Assembly: GCA_020060215.1 (NCBI GenBank)
Contig: JAGVAP010000082.1
Coordinates: 1-64,000, forward strand
DNA: 64,000 bases
Source: Deltaproteobacteria bacterium
GTDB taxonomy: Bacteria > Desulfobacterota > DSM-4660 > Desulfatiglandales > HGW-15
Direction of reading: 5' to 3'
The stretch's first letter is position 1. Each line of letters starts with the position of its first letter. Under the pieces are notes generated by a model. That model ran no database searches. It was not told the origin of the DNA and saw only the letters and a list, made by a program, of their open reading frames with translations. Of the stretch, positions 42,350-50,590 are shown piece after piece. Both the position numbers and the translations under genes were made by a program.

Positions 42350-43738
42350 ATGATTTTTCGTCGAGCTTTTGCCCTGGTGCTTCTCTCTGTCTTCCTCGCT
42401 TGGGGCGCAGAAGGAAACGGTGCGACCATCGCTGCAAGGAGCCTTTCGCCGGCAGACGTCCAGGCGGCCGTCGACAGCGCAGCCGATGGCGATACGGTCA
42501 CGATCCCGGCCGGGAGCGCAACCTGGTCCTCTACGGTCACCATCAGGAACAAGGCCGTCAGCGTGATCGGTGCGGGGATGGGAAGCACCGTCATCACCTG
42601 CAACGGCAGGAACGCTTTCAACATCGAGGGGGTCTATGGAAAGTTCTTCCGCATCAGCGGCATGACCTTCCGCGGGTCCCCCGGCGGCAACGGATACACC
42701 AGCTTTATCATCAACATCATGGGGACCTCCAGGGCGTGGCGCGTCGATCACATCCACTTTGACAGCACGTCCGGCGGGTTTGGGATGATCGGGGTGGACG
42801 GCTATACGTACGGCGTCGTCGACAACTGCCGCGTCACCGGCCCCGAGCCCCGCCACTGGTTCGTGCGGCCCTATGAGAATACGTTCTGCGCCCCCTACGA
42901 CGCCGGCTCCTATGCCTGGAACAGGCCTTTGTCCCTCGGGACGGAAAACGCGGTCTACATCGAGTCCAACGATATCCGCTACGACCGCTTTGTCCAGGGG
43001 AGCACAAGCCCGGTCTGGGACGCGCGCTCCGGGGCGCGATACGTCGTGAGGTACAACCATATCAAGAACGGATTCGCGGGCCATCATGGCGCAGAGTCCC
43101 GCCATGCGAGAGGCACCTTCTCCTGGGAGATCTACAACAATACCTTCGAGTACGACCAGCTGGTATGGGTCGCCCTGAACCTGCGCGGCGGTGCGGGCGT
43201 AATCCACAACAACAAGTTCATCTTTCACGGAGGCAACAGCGGCTCTCCCTTCATCATCGCCGAGTATCGCGCCGGCGGGAGTGCGTCGGGGGACCCCTGG
43301 CTGAACCAGTGCGACTCCACACCCGAATATATCTGCTCGATCTTCAAGGGGGACACAAACCCCTTGTGCACCACCGGAACATGCCCTCCAGGCATGGGTG
43401 TCCCCATCCCGATCGACGGCAACATCGATGGAACAGGCTATCCCTGCCGCGACCAGATCGGCATCACTTATAACGGGCGCGACGATCTCATCCAGGCCTC
43501 GTCTCCGGTATACGAGTGGAACAACGTCTGTGAGGAAGGCTGCGGCGCCGGCGGCAGCAATCCCAATTTTGTCGTCCACACGGGGGCCACCCATGTCAAA
43601 CAGGGCCGCGACTACTTCAACGACGCCCAGAAACCCGGCTATACGCCCTACACCTATCCGCATCCGCTGACCAATGGTTCAGGCGGGGGTGAGGTGGTGA
43701 CCGCTCCGGGAGCCCCTTCCAACCTGCGTGTGCAATAG
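42350..43738 (+). CDS. Secreted right-handed beta-helix protein
   Basis: 462 residues, with AAAGGAGG before ATG 42350. Signal peptide (FALVLLSVFLAWGAEG). The body has the repeated short-strand pattern of pectate-lyase-like beta-helices: LSPADVQAAVDSAADGDTVT, IPAGSATWSSTVTI, NAFNIEGVYGKFFRISGMTF, VVRYNHIKNG, WEIYNNTFEYD, GVIHNNKFIFHGG. Several Cys late in the chain (CSIF, CTTGTCPPG, CEEGCGAG) point to an oxidising, extracellular environment. The last residues (TAPGAPSNLRVQ) resemble the opening of a fibronectin-III domain that is then absent. A plausible T2SS substrate; the carbohydrate or polymer target is unknown. Confidence 0.8.
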   Translation: MIFRRAFALVLLSVFLAWGAEGNGATIAARSLSPADVQAAVDSAADGDTVTIPAGSATWSSTVTIRNKAVSVIGAGMGSTVITCNGRNAFNIEGVYGKFFRISGMTFRGSPGGNGYTSFIINIMGTSRAWRVDHIHFDSTSGGFGMIGVDGYTYGVVDNCRVTGPEPRHWFVRPYENTFCAPYDAGSYAWNRPLSLGTENAVYIESNDIRYDRFVQGSTSPVWDARSGARYVVRYNHIKNGFAGHHGAESRHARGTFSWEIYNNTFEYDQLVWVALNLRGGAGVIHNNKFIFHGGNSGSPFIIAEYRAGGSASGDPWLNQCDSTPEYICSIFKGDTNPLCTTGTCPPGMGVPIPIDGNIDGTGYPCRDQIGITYNGRDDLIQASSPVYEWNNVCEEGCGAGGSNPNFVVHTGATHVKQGRDYFNDAQKPGYTPYTYPHPLTNGSGGGEVVTAPGAPSNLRVQ

Positions 43739-43878
43739 ACCCATGGATTCGTCCCGGTCGGCCTGCCCCGGATTTTCAGGGGACGGCGACCGGGAGATCG
43801 GTCATTCCGGGCCAGGGCCCATCCCCGACCCGTCCATTCCGGGAGGAGCAAGCGGCATCACCCATACTCCGTTTCGTC

Positions 43879-43906
43879 TTGACACCGCCGCGCCTTTCTC
43901 TATATT
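43879..43906 (+). promoter_or_regulatory. Sigma70-type promoter upstream of the RnfB-fusion gene
   Basis: TTGACA (43879-43884), 16-bp spacer, TATATT (43901-43906). Transcription would start near 43913, giving a leader of nearly 290 bases before ATG 44200. Confidence 0.6.
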
Positions 43907-43927
43907 CTTCAAAGGCGCACCACAAAA

Positions 43928-43944
43928 GTGATCTACGCGATCAC
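43928..43944. promoter_or_regulatory. Inverted repeat GTGATC-N5-GATCAC
   Basis: Perfect six-base arms about 15 bases after the predicted transcription start. It resembles a CRP/FNR-family dyad (GTGA...TCAC), though the 17-bp span is one base longer than standard. A candidate redox- or nucleotide-responsive operator. Confidence 0.4.
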
Positions 43945-44011
43945 GGCGTTGTTTCGGTTCGGAGTCAACGAGGAAAAAGGAGCAAAGATTAACGGATAAC
44001 CTCCGTTTCCA

Positions 44012-44203
44012 GTGCGTCCTCTTAACTCCTTCCGGTTCCCTCCCGTTTCTATTCGGAAAGAAGCATGGACCGTGCGGCGGAGATCCATCCGGCCGCCCTG
44101 GATTGAACTTCCGAACCTGATCCGGAAGGAAGTGGAGGTGACCGGAAGGATATTGCCGGAGGCACTGGTCCAGGCGGAGCAAGGCACCTCAGGAAAATTA
44201 TGA
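44012..44203 (+). CDS. Possible leader ORF coupled to the RnfB-fusion gene
   Basis: 63 codons from GTG 44012; its TGA overlaps the next ATG (ATGA at 44200). The product is basic and has no recognised motif. A shorter start at a GTG near 44135 sits behind GGAAGGAAG. The overlap may be chance. Confidence 0.2.
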   Translation: MRPLNSFRFPPVSIRKEAWTVRRRSIRPPWIELPNLIRKEVEVTGRILPEALVQAEQGTSGKL

Positions 44204-46314
44204 TCTATGCAACCTTCGTGATGCTGGGGCTGGGAACACTTTGCGGGGTGGTCCTCAGTGTGGCCGCCAGGGTTTTCCATGTGGAGCAGGATCCACGGAT
44301 AGAGCAGGTGGAAGGATGTCTTTCGGGCGCCAACTGCGGCGGGTGCGGTTTTGCCGGCTGCTCTGCAGCCGCCGTCGCCGTGGTTGAAGGGAAGGCCAAG
44401 GCCAACGTCTGCATCGTCGGCGGGGCGGAATCCGCGGCCAAGGTCGCCGAGATCATGGGTGTCAGCGTCGGGGTTGGAGAACCTCCCTCCGCCCTGAACC
44501 CCTGCGTGGGGGGCCACAGGGCCCCTGTGAAGTACCTCTACGACGGGATCCGGAGCTGCAAGGCCCAGACCATGCTGTTCGGCGGACAGCGGCAGTGTGA
44601 TATGGGTTGCCTGGGCCATGGAGACTGCGTGAAGGCCTGCCTCTTCGGCGCAATGTCCATGGGCCCGGAAGGATTCCCCGTGGTGGACAAGGACAAGTGC
44701 GTCGGATGCGGCTCCTGCGAACGCGTCTGCCCCCGGGGCCTCCTCGAGGTGAAAACCCCTTCGGAGCGCCTCCTGCATTTCAATCAGTTGGACGAGTGCC
44801 TCGCACCCTGCCGACAGACCTGTCCGGCGGAGATCAACATCCCCCTCTATATCGCCCAGATCCGAAAGGGCGATTACGAGGGTGCCGTCAACACGATCCG
44901 GGACCGCAATCCCCTCCTCCTCTCCTGCGGCCGCGTTTGCCCCCATCCCTGCGAGACGAACTGCCGGAGGGGGATCGAGGACGATGCCGTGTCCATCAAT
45001 CAGCTCAAGAGGTTTGTCGCGGACTACGAGATGAACTCCGGCCAACGTTTCCCCGTCTCCGTGGCCCCTTCCACGAACAAGCGCGTCGCAGTGGTCGGGG
45101 GAGGGCCGGCAGGGCTGAGCTGCGGTTTCTTCCTCAGGAGACTCGGCCACGAGGTCACCATCTTCGAGGCCATGCCCAGGCTGGGCGGAATGCTCCGGTA
45201 TGGAATTCCCGAGTACCGTCTTCCCAAGAAGGTGTTGGATTGGGAGATCGAGGGGATCCTCGACCTCGGCATCAAGGCCCGCACGAACGTCACCTTCGGA
45301 ATGGATATCGATCTCGGTTCTCTGGTGGCTGCCGGCTTTGACGCCATCTTCCTCGGCGTGGGTGCATGGAAGGACTCCATGCTCCGGGTGGAGGGAGAGA
45401 ACATGAAGGGCTGCTACACGGGCATTGATTTTCTGGCCCGGGCCGGGAAGGGTGAAAAGATCGAACTCGGCCGTACCGCGGCCGTGATCGGCGGCGGGAA
45501 CACCGCCATCGACTGCGTCCGTACCCTCATCCGGTTCGGGGTTGAAAAGGTCTACATCGTGTATCGCCGCACCCGAAGTGAAATGCCGGCCAACGAAGTG
45601 GAAATCGAGGCCGCGGAACACGAGGGGGTGGAGTTTCTCTTTCTCTCAGCCCCGGTCTCCGTCAAGGGGAATGAGGAGGGGAAGGTCACTCATCTGGAGT
45701 ACCTGAAGATGGAGCTCGGAGAACCGGACGCCAGCGGGAGGCGCCGCCCGGTCCCCGTGAAAGGATCGGAGACCCTTCTCCAGGCGGACATGATCATCAC
45801 GGCCATCGGCCAGGCACCGGATGTCTCTTTCACCGAGAGGACCCAGTCCCGGCTTGCGCAGCTGAAGACCACCCGGTGGAGCACGGTGGATGTGGATCCA
45901 AGGACCCTCCAGTCCAATATCCCCTACATTTTCGCCGCCGGGGATGCAGCCACAGGCCCCTCCCTGGTGGTCGAGGCCATCGGGGGCGGGAGGAGGGCGG
46001 CACGCTCGATACACCAGTTCCTGATGGGTGAAGCCGTCCATGACGAGCCGGGCGAACTCGCCAGGAAGCTGATCCCCGGGACGATCTTCGATCAGGTGGC
46101 GGGGATCGAGCGCAAACCGCGCTGCGCCATGGTCGAGCTTCCGGTATCGGAGCGGATTCATTCGTTCGTGGAGGTGGACCAGGTCCTCACCGAGGAGGCG
46201 GCCCAGGAGGAAAGCCGCAGATGCCTCTTCTGCGGCAGCACCTGCTATACCGTCGAGACCCCCAAGGGTTCCTTCCCCATGTCACCGGGGGAAGAGGAGC
46301 CCAGGGCAGCCTGA
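44200..46314 (+). CDS. RnfB-type ferredoxin domain fused to NADPH:acceptor oxidoreductase (GltD/NfnB-like)
   Basis: 704 residues with AGGA six bases before ATG. N-terminal membrane segment (TFVMLGLGTLCGVVLSVAA), RnfB-type 4Fe-4S domain (GCLSGANCGGCGFAGCSAAA), two ferredoxin clusters (CDMGCLGHGDCVKACLFGAM; CVGCGSCERVCPRG), the Cys-rich GltD linker domain (CLAPCRQTCPAEINIPLYIA; CGRVCPHPCETNCRRG), then two dinucleotide folds: FAD site VVGGGPAGLSCGFFLRRLG and NADPH site AVIGGGNTAIDCVRTLIRFG, with FAAGDAATGPSLVVEAIGGG. The end adds a Cys motif CLFCGSTC. A membrane-bound enzyme passing electrons between NAD(P)H, ferredoxin and another carrier; no other rnf genes lie nearby. Confidence 0.9.
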   Translation: MIYATFVMLGLGTLCGVVLSVAARVFHVEQDPRIEQVEGCLSGANCGGCGFAGCSAAAVAVVEGKAKANVCIVGGAESAAKVAEIMGVSVGVGEPPSALNPCVGGHRAPVKYLYDGIRSCKAQTMLFGGQRQCDMGCLGHGDCVKACLFGAMSMGPEGFPVVDKDKCVGCGSCERVCPRGLLEVKTPSERLLHFNQLDECLAPCRQTCPAEINIPLYIAQIRKGDYEGAVNTIRDRNPLLLSCGRVCPHPCETNCRRGIEDDAVSINQLKRFVADYEMNSGQRFPVSVAPSTNKRVAVVGGGPAGLSCGFFLRRLGHEVTIFEAMPRLGGMLRYGIPEYRLPKKVLDWEIEGILDLGIKARTNVTFGMDIDLGSLVAAGFDAIFLGVGAWKDSMLRVEGENMKGCYTGIDFLARAGKGEKIELGRTAAVIGGGNTAIDCVRTLIRFGVEKVYIVYRRTRSEMPANEVEIEAAEHEGVEFLFLSAPVSVKGNEEGKVTHLEYLKMELGEPDASGRRRPVPVKGSETLLQADMIITAIGQAPDVSFTERTQSRLAQLKTTRWSTVDVDPRTLQSNIPYIFAAGDAATGPSLVVEAIGGGRRAARSIHQFLMGEAVHDEPGELARKLIPGTIFDQVAGIERKPRCAMVELPVSERIHSFVEVDQVLTEEAAQEESRRCLFCGSTCYTVETPKGSFPMSPGEEEPRAA

Positions 46315-46382
46315 ACGGGTGCGGTCGGTCGTGCAATCCGCGACCGCATCTTTTCAGACGGGGCAAAACGGGTGTGATATCC

Positions 46383-46985
46383 CTATTTGTACCTCCTGAT
46401 GACCCCCACCACCTTGCCCTGGATGCGGAAATCCCCCTTGACGATGATCGGTTCCATGCCTCCGTGCGCGGGTCGCAGCTCCACCTCGGCCTTTCTCTTG
46501 AAGTATCTTTTTACGGTGGCCTGATTTTCAACGAGGGCGACCACGGTCTCTCCGTTTTCGGCCTGCGGCTGCTTCCGAACGACGATGAAGTCGCCGTCCA
46601 GGATTCCCTCCTCTTTCATGGAATCGCCCTTCACCCGCAGCACGAAGTGATCTCCCGTCCCGATCATGGATGGGGGGATCTCCATCACGTCCACACTCTC
46701 CAGCGCCTCGATCGGTTTGCCCGCGGCCACATTTCCCAGAAGGGGAACCTCATGTCGCTTCGCCTGCACGGGGCGTATCACCTCGAACGCCCGCTTCCGA
46801 TTCTTTTCGTCAGGGAGCCGGACGTATCCCTTCCGAGCCAGGACCTTGAGGTAGGTGGTCACGGTGTTGAACGACGAGAAACCGAAATGGGTCCGGATCT
46901 CTTCAAAGCTCGGAGCCGTTCCCCAGTCGGCATGGTACTGAGAGATGTATTGCAGGAACAGGCTCTGTTTCTGGGTGAGCTTCAT
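46383..46985 (-). CDS. lexA: SOS repressor LexA
   Basis: 200 residues. N-terminal winged HTH (LTQKQSLFLQYISQYHADWG, APSFEEIRTHFGFSSFNTVT), Ala-Gly self-cleavage site in NVAAGKPIEA, catalytic Ser in RVKGDSMKEEGILDGD and Lys in ALVENQATVKRYF. Represses DNA-damage genes and cleaves itself with RecA-ssDNA. Start is fixed by the ATGA overlap with the radical SAM gene upstream, so it is probably translated from that message. AAGGA lies nine bases ahead. Confidence 0.95.
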   Translation of the reverse strand: MKLTQKQSLFLQYISQYHADWGTAPSFEEIRTHFGFSSFNTVTTYLKVLARKGYVRLPDEKNRKRAFEVIRPVQAKRHEVPLLGNVAAGKPIEALESVDVMEIPPSMIGTGDHFVLRVKGDSMKEEGILDGDFIVVRKQPQAENGETVVALVENQATVKRYFKRKAEVELRPAHGGMEPIIVKGDFRIQGKVVGVIRRYK

Positions 46986-48700
46986 TTCATTCGATCCTTC
47001 TCATCGGTTTGCGTGCGAACGATCTTTTCCATCCCCTTGAGGATCGCGTCCACTTCCTGCTCGACAGGGTCCCCGGTCCCCTTCATGAGGGCGATCTGGA
47101 GATCCCTCTTGAGGCGGTGCAGTTGAAGGATTTCTTCCGGTGAATACCCTGCTCCGCGCAGCAGCTTGAAGGTTTCCCAGGTCTTCTGCTGCCCGTCCGT
47201 GAAACCGGTGTCGATCATCGGAATCATCTCCGCCATCAGACGGGACGCTTCCACCGAGTCCATGGTGGCGTGGCGCCACGCCCAGCCGACCCCCTCGATC
47301 CGGAACCTGTCCCTGTCCTGATGCACGAGCATATCCTTGGAGTAGTAAAAGAGGTAGGGATGGTAATAATTCATCCCGCTCCGGACGATCAGGTCGACGG
47401 TTTCCCGGAACGTGGCACGCGTCTCCCCGGGATACCCGACGATGACCCCGCCGAGGGTCTGAATCCCATGATCCCTCAAGAGCCTTATGGCATGGAGGGC
47501 CTGGTCCGGGTCCAGTTTCTTGTCCATGTGGCCGAGGATGGAGCGACTTCCGGACTCAAGACCCATGTTCAGGAACTCGCATCCGGCCTCCCTCATCTGT
47601 TGGACCAGCTCGGGCGACAGGCTGCTCGCCCTGGCAAAGGCGGACCACCGGAGGTCGAATCCTTCTTGCTTCATCATGTTCAGGACAGACCGAAGCCGGT
47701 TGCGGTTTGCGGTGAAATTGTCGTCTGCAAACCGGACATGACGGACAAAACCGAGATCCCGGATCTGGCGCAGTTCCTCTTTCAGGGCCTCCAGTGACTT
47801 GTATCGCACCTTCGGGTAAAGGCGGTGATAGGTGCAGAACCTGCAGCGGTACTGACAGCCCTGGCTCGTGATCACCGACAGGGTGCTCCTCAGGTACTTT
47901 CGAGGTATGTCGCGCCACGCGATCGCCGTTTCATCGAGGGAGACGGGCTCTTCTTCCCGCCTGGTAAAGAGCGGTTTACCGGACCGATCGAAGACCATGA
48001 GGTTGGGGATGTCCGGCAACTCATGAAGCCTGCGGCCCCTCTCGAGGGACTCGAGGAGCTTCAACAGGGTAAGCTCTCCGTGGGCCTCGATGACGAAGAC
48101 ATCCACCATCCCCCGGAACCCCGAGATCCACTTCATGACCTGAGGGGCTATGTCCCATCCGGCGCCAAGCACCTTTTTGGCAAGGGTGCCGCCTACAATG
48201 ACGGGGACGGACGGGTTCCGCTCCTTGATCCTTGAGGCCATCTCCTTGATATCGTCCAGATAGAGAAAGGTGGAGGAGATACAGACCGCGAGGGGGTCGC
48301 CCTTCAAGCTCTCGTCCATGTCCGCCAGGGAGTAGTTCTGAATCAGCACCGGCTCATACCCGTATCTCTGGAGGTGCTGATAGAGGAAGATGCCGTTCAA
48401 AGCCAGTCCGTCCGCAAAGGAGTAATGGGAGGACGCTTCTTCCGGAGGGATGTCCTGAACCCGGCGCCCGAGCCTCACATAGTTCATCAGGTCCGGAAGT
48501 CCCATGTACTTACCCTGAAAGAGTAACGGCAGTTTCAGGAGGTTCCGGTTGACCTCCCTCTGCATGGAGGGGAGATCCATGCCGGGGAAACGGGACGCCT
48601 GCCTGCCGGCCCTTTTTTCAAGGTTGGCCATTTTTCCCCTGAGCTGGGCGTCGCTGCCCAGGGGTTGGTCCATGGCAATGATGATCACGCGGGGCCTCAT
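46982..48700 (-). CDS. B12-binding-domain radical SAM protein
   Basis: 572 residues. N-terminal cobalamin-binding-like Rossmann region (about 95-235: LNGIFLYQHLQRYGYEPVLI, DPLAVCISSTFLYLDDIKEM, VPVIVGGTLAKKVLG), then a radical SAM core with cluster motif TSQGCQYRCRFCTYH (C-x3-C-x2-C, about 285), FADDNFTANRNRLRSVLNMM, GLESGSRSILGHMDKKL and GGVIVGYPGETRATF. Substrate unknown; this class includes methyltransferases acting on unreactive carbons. It precedes and overlaps lexA, so it may be SOS-controlled. Confidence 0.85.
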   Translation of the reverse strand: MRPRVIIIAMDQPLGSDAQLRGKMANLEKRAGRQASRFPGMDLPSMQREVNRNLLKLPLLFQGKYMGLPDLMNYVRLGRRVQDIPPEEASSHYSFADGLALNGIFLYQHLQRYGYEPVLIQNYSLADMDESLKGDPLAVCISSTFLYLDDIKEMASRIKERNPSVPVIVGGTLAKKVLGAGWDIAPQVMKWISGFRGMVDVFVIEAHGELTLLKLLESLERGRRLHELPDIPNLMVFDRSGKPLFTRREEEPVSLDETAIAWRDIPRKYLRSTLSVITSQGCQYRCRFCTYHRLYPKVRYKSLEALKEELRQIRDLGFVRHVRFADDNFTANRNRLRSVLNMMKQEGFDLRWSAFARASSLSPELVQQMREAGCEFLNMGLESGSRSILGHMDKKLDPDQALHAIRLLRDHGIQTLGGVIVGYPGETRATFRETVDLIVRSGMNYYHPYLFYYSKDMLVHQDRDRFRIEGVGWAWRHATMDSVEASRLMAEMIPMIDTGFTDGQQKTWETFKLLRGAGYSPEEILQLHRLKRDLQIALMKGTGDPVEQEVDAILKGMEKIVRTQTDEKDRMK

Positions 48701-48860
48701 GGTGGAGGACCATATCAGAGCCGCTCCTTACACGCAAGGCCGCGATTCCTTCCCCCGCCCCTCCGGATGTTGACACGCCTGCCGTTACATCCTCCCCCTC
48801 CCGTGACACGGAATTCGTGTCTCCTCCATGCCGATTTCCGCGCCACATCGATACGTAACC

Positions 48861-48889
48861 GCATGCGTAAAACCTAAGCATACGCATGC
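48861..48889. promoter_or_regulatory. Inverted repeat GCATGCGTA-N11-TACGCATGC
   Basis: Perfect nine-base arms 20 bases apart, upstream of the radical SAM-lexA operon (start 48700) and of the divergent PEP-CTERM gene. A candidate operator, possibly for LexA itself; it does not match the LexA boxes I know from other Deltaproteobacteria. Confidence 0.4.
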
Positions 48890-49157
48890 CCCCCGTGTGA
48901 TCCGCCCCTCTCCAAATTACATCGGTTTACCAATGGAATGGGTCTGAAGCGGATGCTTATAGGTTAGCCGTCGTCATGGATTGTCGTTGGGAGATGTCGA
49001 TCCCGGGAGGTCCCGCTTGCGCAAATCAGGAGGAGGCTTTCCAGCAAGAGCAGTGGAGTACCCGCTGAAGTTCTGCTTTGACCGCCCCTGCGGAGGCAAG
49101 GCCGTCGGGGGCGATCCGCTGCAGCGACATAGGGTGCCAGAAATCAGGAGGAAAGAA

Positions 49158-49676
49158 ATGAATTGGGTGCGGCGTCTGTTCCTGCTCCTCACCACGTTTG
49201 GCCTGTTGTCCGGAACAGCACAGGCAGTGGAGAACCACGGGCCGGTATACGGGATCCCGGGCCAGCACCATTTCGGCGTGCGGACGGGCGGGGAACCCCA
49301 TTCGAGTTCGATCGCGGCTCGGGTCCAGCTTCAGGTCCGAGATCCGATTACAACCCCTGGCGGCAGCAGTTCCGTCTTTCGTATTGCATGGAAGGGAAGC
49401 GGCAAGGACATTTGGCCGGACTGGTTACTGGTTTCCGGAGCCATGGACTTGCAGGGCGATCTCGGCATCCATCCATCCATGAAGATAGACCTTCAGCCCG
49501 AAGGAGACCCGCTGTCCAAACCCCCTTTCACCCCCCCTTTGAGCGATGAGGAGATCGAAGCCGCAGCCGACGGCGACGGCTCTCCCAGCGGCGTTCCGGA
49601 ACCGGACACCATGATGCTTCTCGGCTCCGGACTCCTTGCGCTTGCCGGAATCGGAAGAAGGATTACCAGGACATGA
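49158..49676 (+). CDS. PEP-CTERM sorting-domain protein
   Basis: 172 residues from ATG 49158 with AGGAGGAAAG ahead (the frame is open upstream to 48981). Signal peptide (LFLLLTTFGLLSGTAQA). The C-terminus is a PEP-CTERM anchor: VPEPDTMMLLGSGLLALAGI followed by basic GRRITRT, recognised by exosortase in EPS-producing bacteria. The middle part is unrecognised. No exosortase is in this window. The 49000-49140 leader is GC-rich and may be structured. Confidence 0.85.
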   Translation: MNWVRRLFLLLTTFGLLSGTAQAVENHGPVYGIPGQHHFGVRTGGEPHSSSIAARVQLQVRDPITTPGGSSSVFRIAWKGSGKDIWPDWLLVSGAMDLQGDLGIHPSMKIDLQPEGDPLSKPPFTPPLSDEEIEAAADGDGSPSGVPEPDTMMLLGSGLLALAGIGRRITRT

Positions 49677-49694
49677 TGGGTCATCCTACCCGGA

Positions 49695-49725
49695 AAAGGC
49701 AGGCTTGGATGCCTGCCTTTTTCTT
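49695..49725. terminator. Bidirectional intrinsic terminator
   Basis: GGCAGGC-ttggat-GCCTGCC stem with TTTTT on the plus strand and an A-run (T-run on the other strand) in front. It serves the convergent PEP-CTERM gene and the ABC transporter operon. Confidence 0.85.
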
Positions 49726-49741
49726 GCGCATCGAAACCCCG

Positions 49742-50440
49742 TCAGTTGCGGCAGAACTTCACGCCGGCCCGGTCTCCCGCGATCTTGCCGTCCGAGACGT
49801 ACATGACCCGCTGTGCATAGCCGGCGCACTCTTCACTATGGGTGACCATGACAATGGTCATTCCGGATCCATTCAACCGCTGAAACATGGACATGATCTC
49901 CCTGCTGTTCCGGGAGTCGAGATTCCCGGTGGGCTCGTCGGCCAACAGCACGGGGGGCTCGTTGACAATGGCCCTTGCGACCGCCACCCGTTCCTTCTCA
50001 CCTCCCGATATCTCCCCCGGCAGCCTGCCCGCCTTGTCCGGGAGTCCCATGCGTGAGAGGGCTTCCATGGCCATGGAACGCTTTTGTTTCCTCGTCTCCT
50101 TGCTCACCGCCAACGGGAGCATCACATTCTCGAGGACCGTCAGATAGGGAATGAGATGAAACCCCTGAAAGACAAACCCCAGGTACTCCCTTCGGAAATC
50201 GGAGCGCCGCTCCTGGGTGAGCCCATAGACATCGATCCCGTCCACCAGCAACCGGCCCGAGGTGGGGGCGTTCATGGCCCCCAGCATGCCTAGAAGGGTC
50301 GACTTCCCGGCTCCGGATTCACCCATGATCCCGATGAACTCCCCCACTGCAATCTCGAAGCTGATTCCGGCGACGGCCAAGACCGAAGCATTCCCGCTGC
50401 CGAAGCTCTTGGTCAGGTTTTCCGCTTGAATATAGGTCAT
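49742..50440 (-). CDS. ABC transporter ATPase (LolD/MacB type)
   Basis: 232 residues from ATG 50440 with AAGGAG ahead (open frame to 50485). Walker A GESGAGKST, Q-loop GFVFQGFHLIPYLTV, signature ISGGEKERVAVARAI, Walker B LLADEPTGNLDSRNS, switch His VTHSEECAGYA. Pairs with the FtsX-type permease upstream. With DUF2318 it resembles iron/copper-linked cassettes of the P19/FTR1 type. Confidence 0.9.
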   Translation of the reverse strand: MTYIQAENLTKSFGSGNASVLAVAGISFEIAVGEFIGIMGESGAGKSTLLGMLGAMNAPTSGRLLVDGIDVYGLTQERRSDFRREYLGFVFQGFHLIPYLTVLENVMLPLAVSKETRKQKRSMAMEALSRMGLPDKAGRLPGEISGGEKERVAVARAIVNEPPVLLADEPTGNLDSRNSREIMSMFQRLNGSGMTIVMVTHSEECAGYAQRVMYVSDGKIAGDRAGVKFCRN

Positions 50441-50489
50441 GATGGTTCTCCTTGGCAGGTGGTGCCTGATTTCATTCATGCTCAAAAGT

Positions 50490-50586
50490 TCCGGAGTCGC
50501 GCGATCAGCGATCAGCCTCGGCGGTCAGCCGAGGACCTGAATCACAGAGATTCAGCTGATCGCTGAACGCTGACAGCTGAAAGCTT
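50490..50586. repeat. Degenerate repeats of the type GCTGATCGCTGA / GCTGACAGCTGA
   Basis: The ATPase-permease spacer holds overlapping degenerate words (GCGATCAGCGATCAGC, AGCTGATCGCTGAACGC, TGACAGCTGAAAGCT) and a hairpin CCTCGGCGGTCAGCCGAGG (near 50517-50535). A similar word GCGATCAGCGACAG lies near 32068. Such degenerate intergenic repeats are familiar in Desulfobacterota. Confidence 0.5.
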
Positions 50587-50590
50587 CACT

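Noticed and set aside
49000..49140. Possible cyclic-di-GMP riboswitch before the PEP-CTERM gene.
   Set aside because: The leader is GC-rich but lacks the conserved GEMM core words; no consensus could be laid out.
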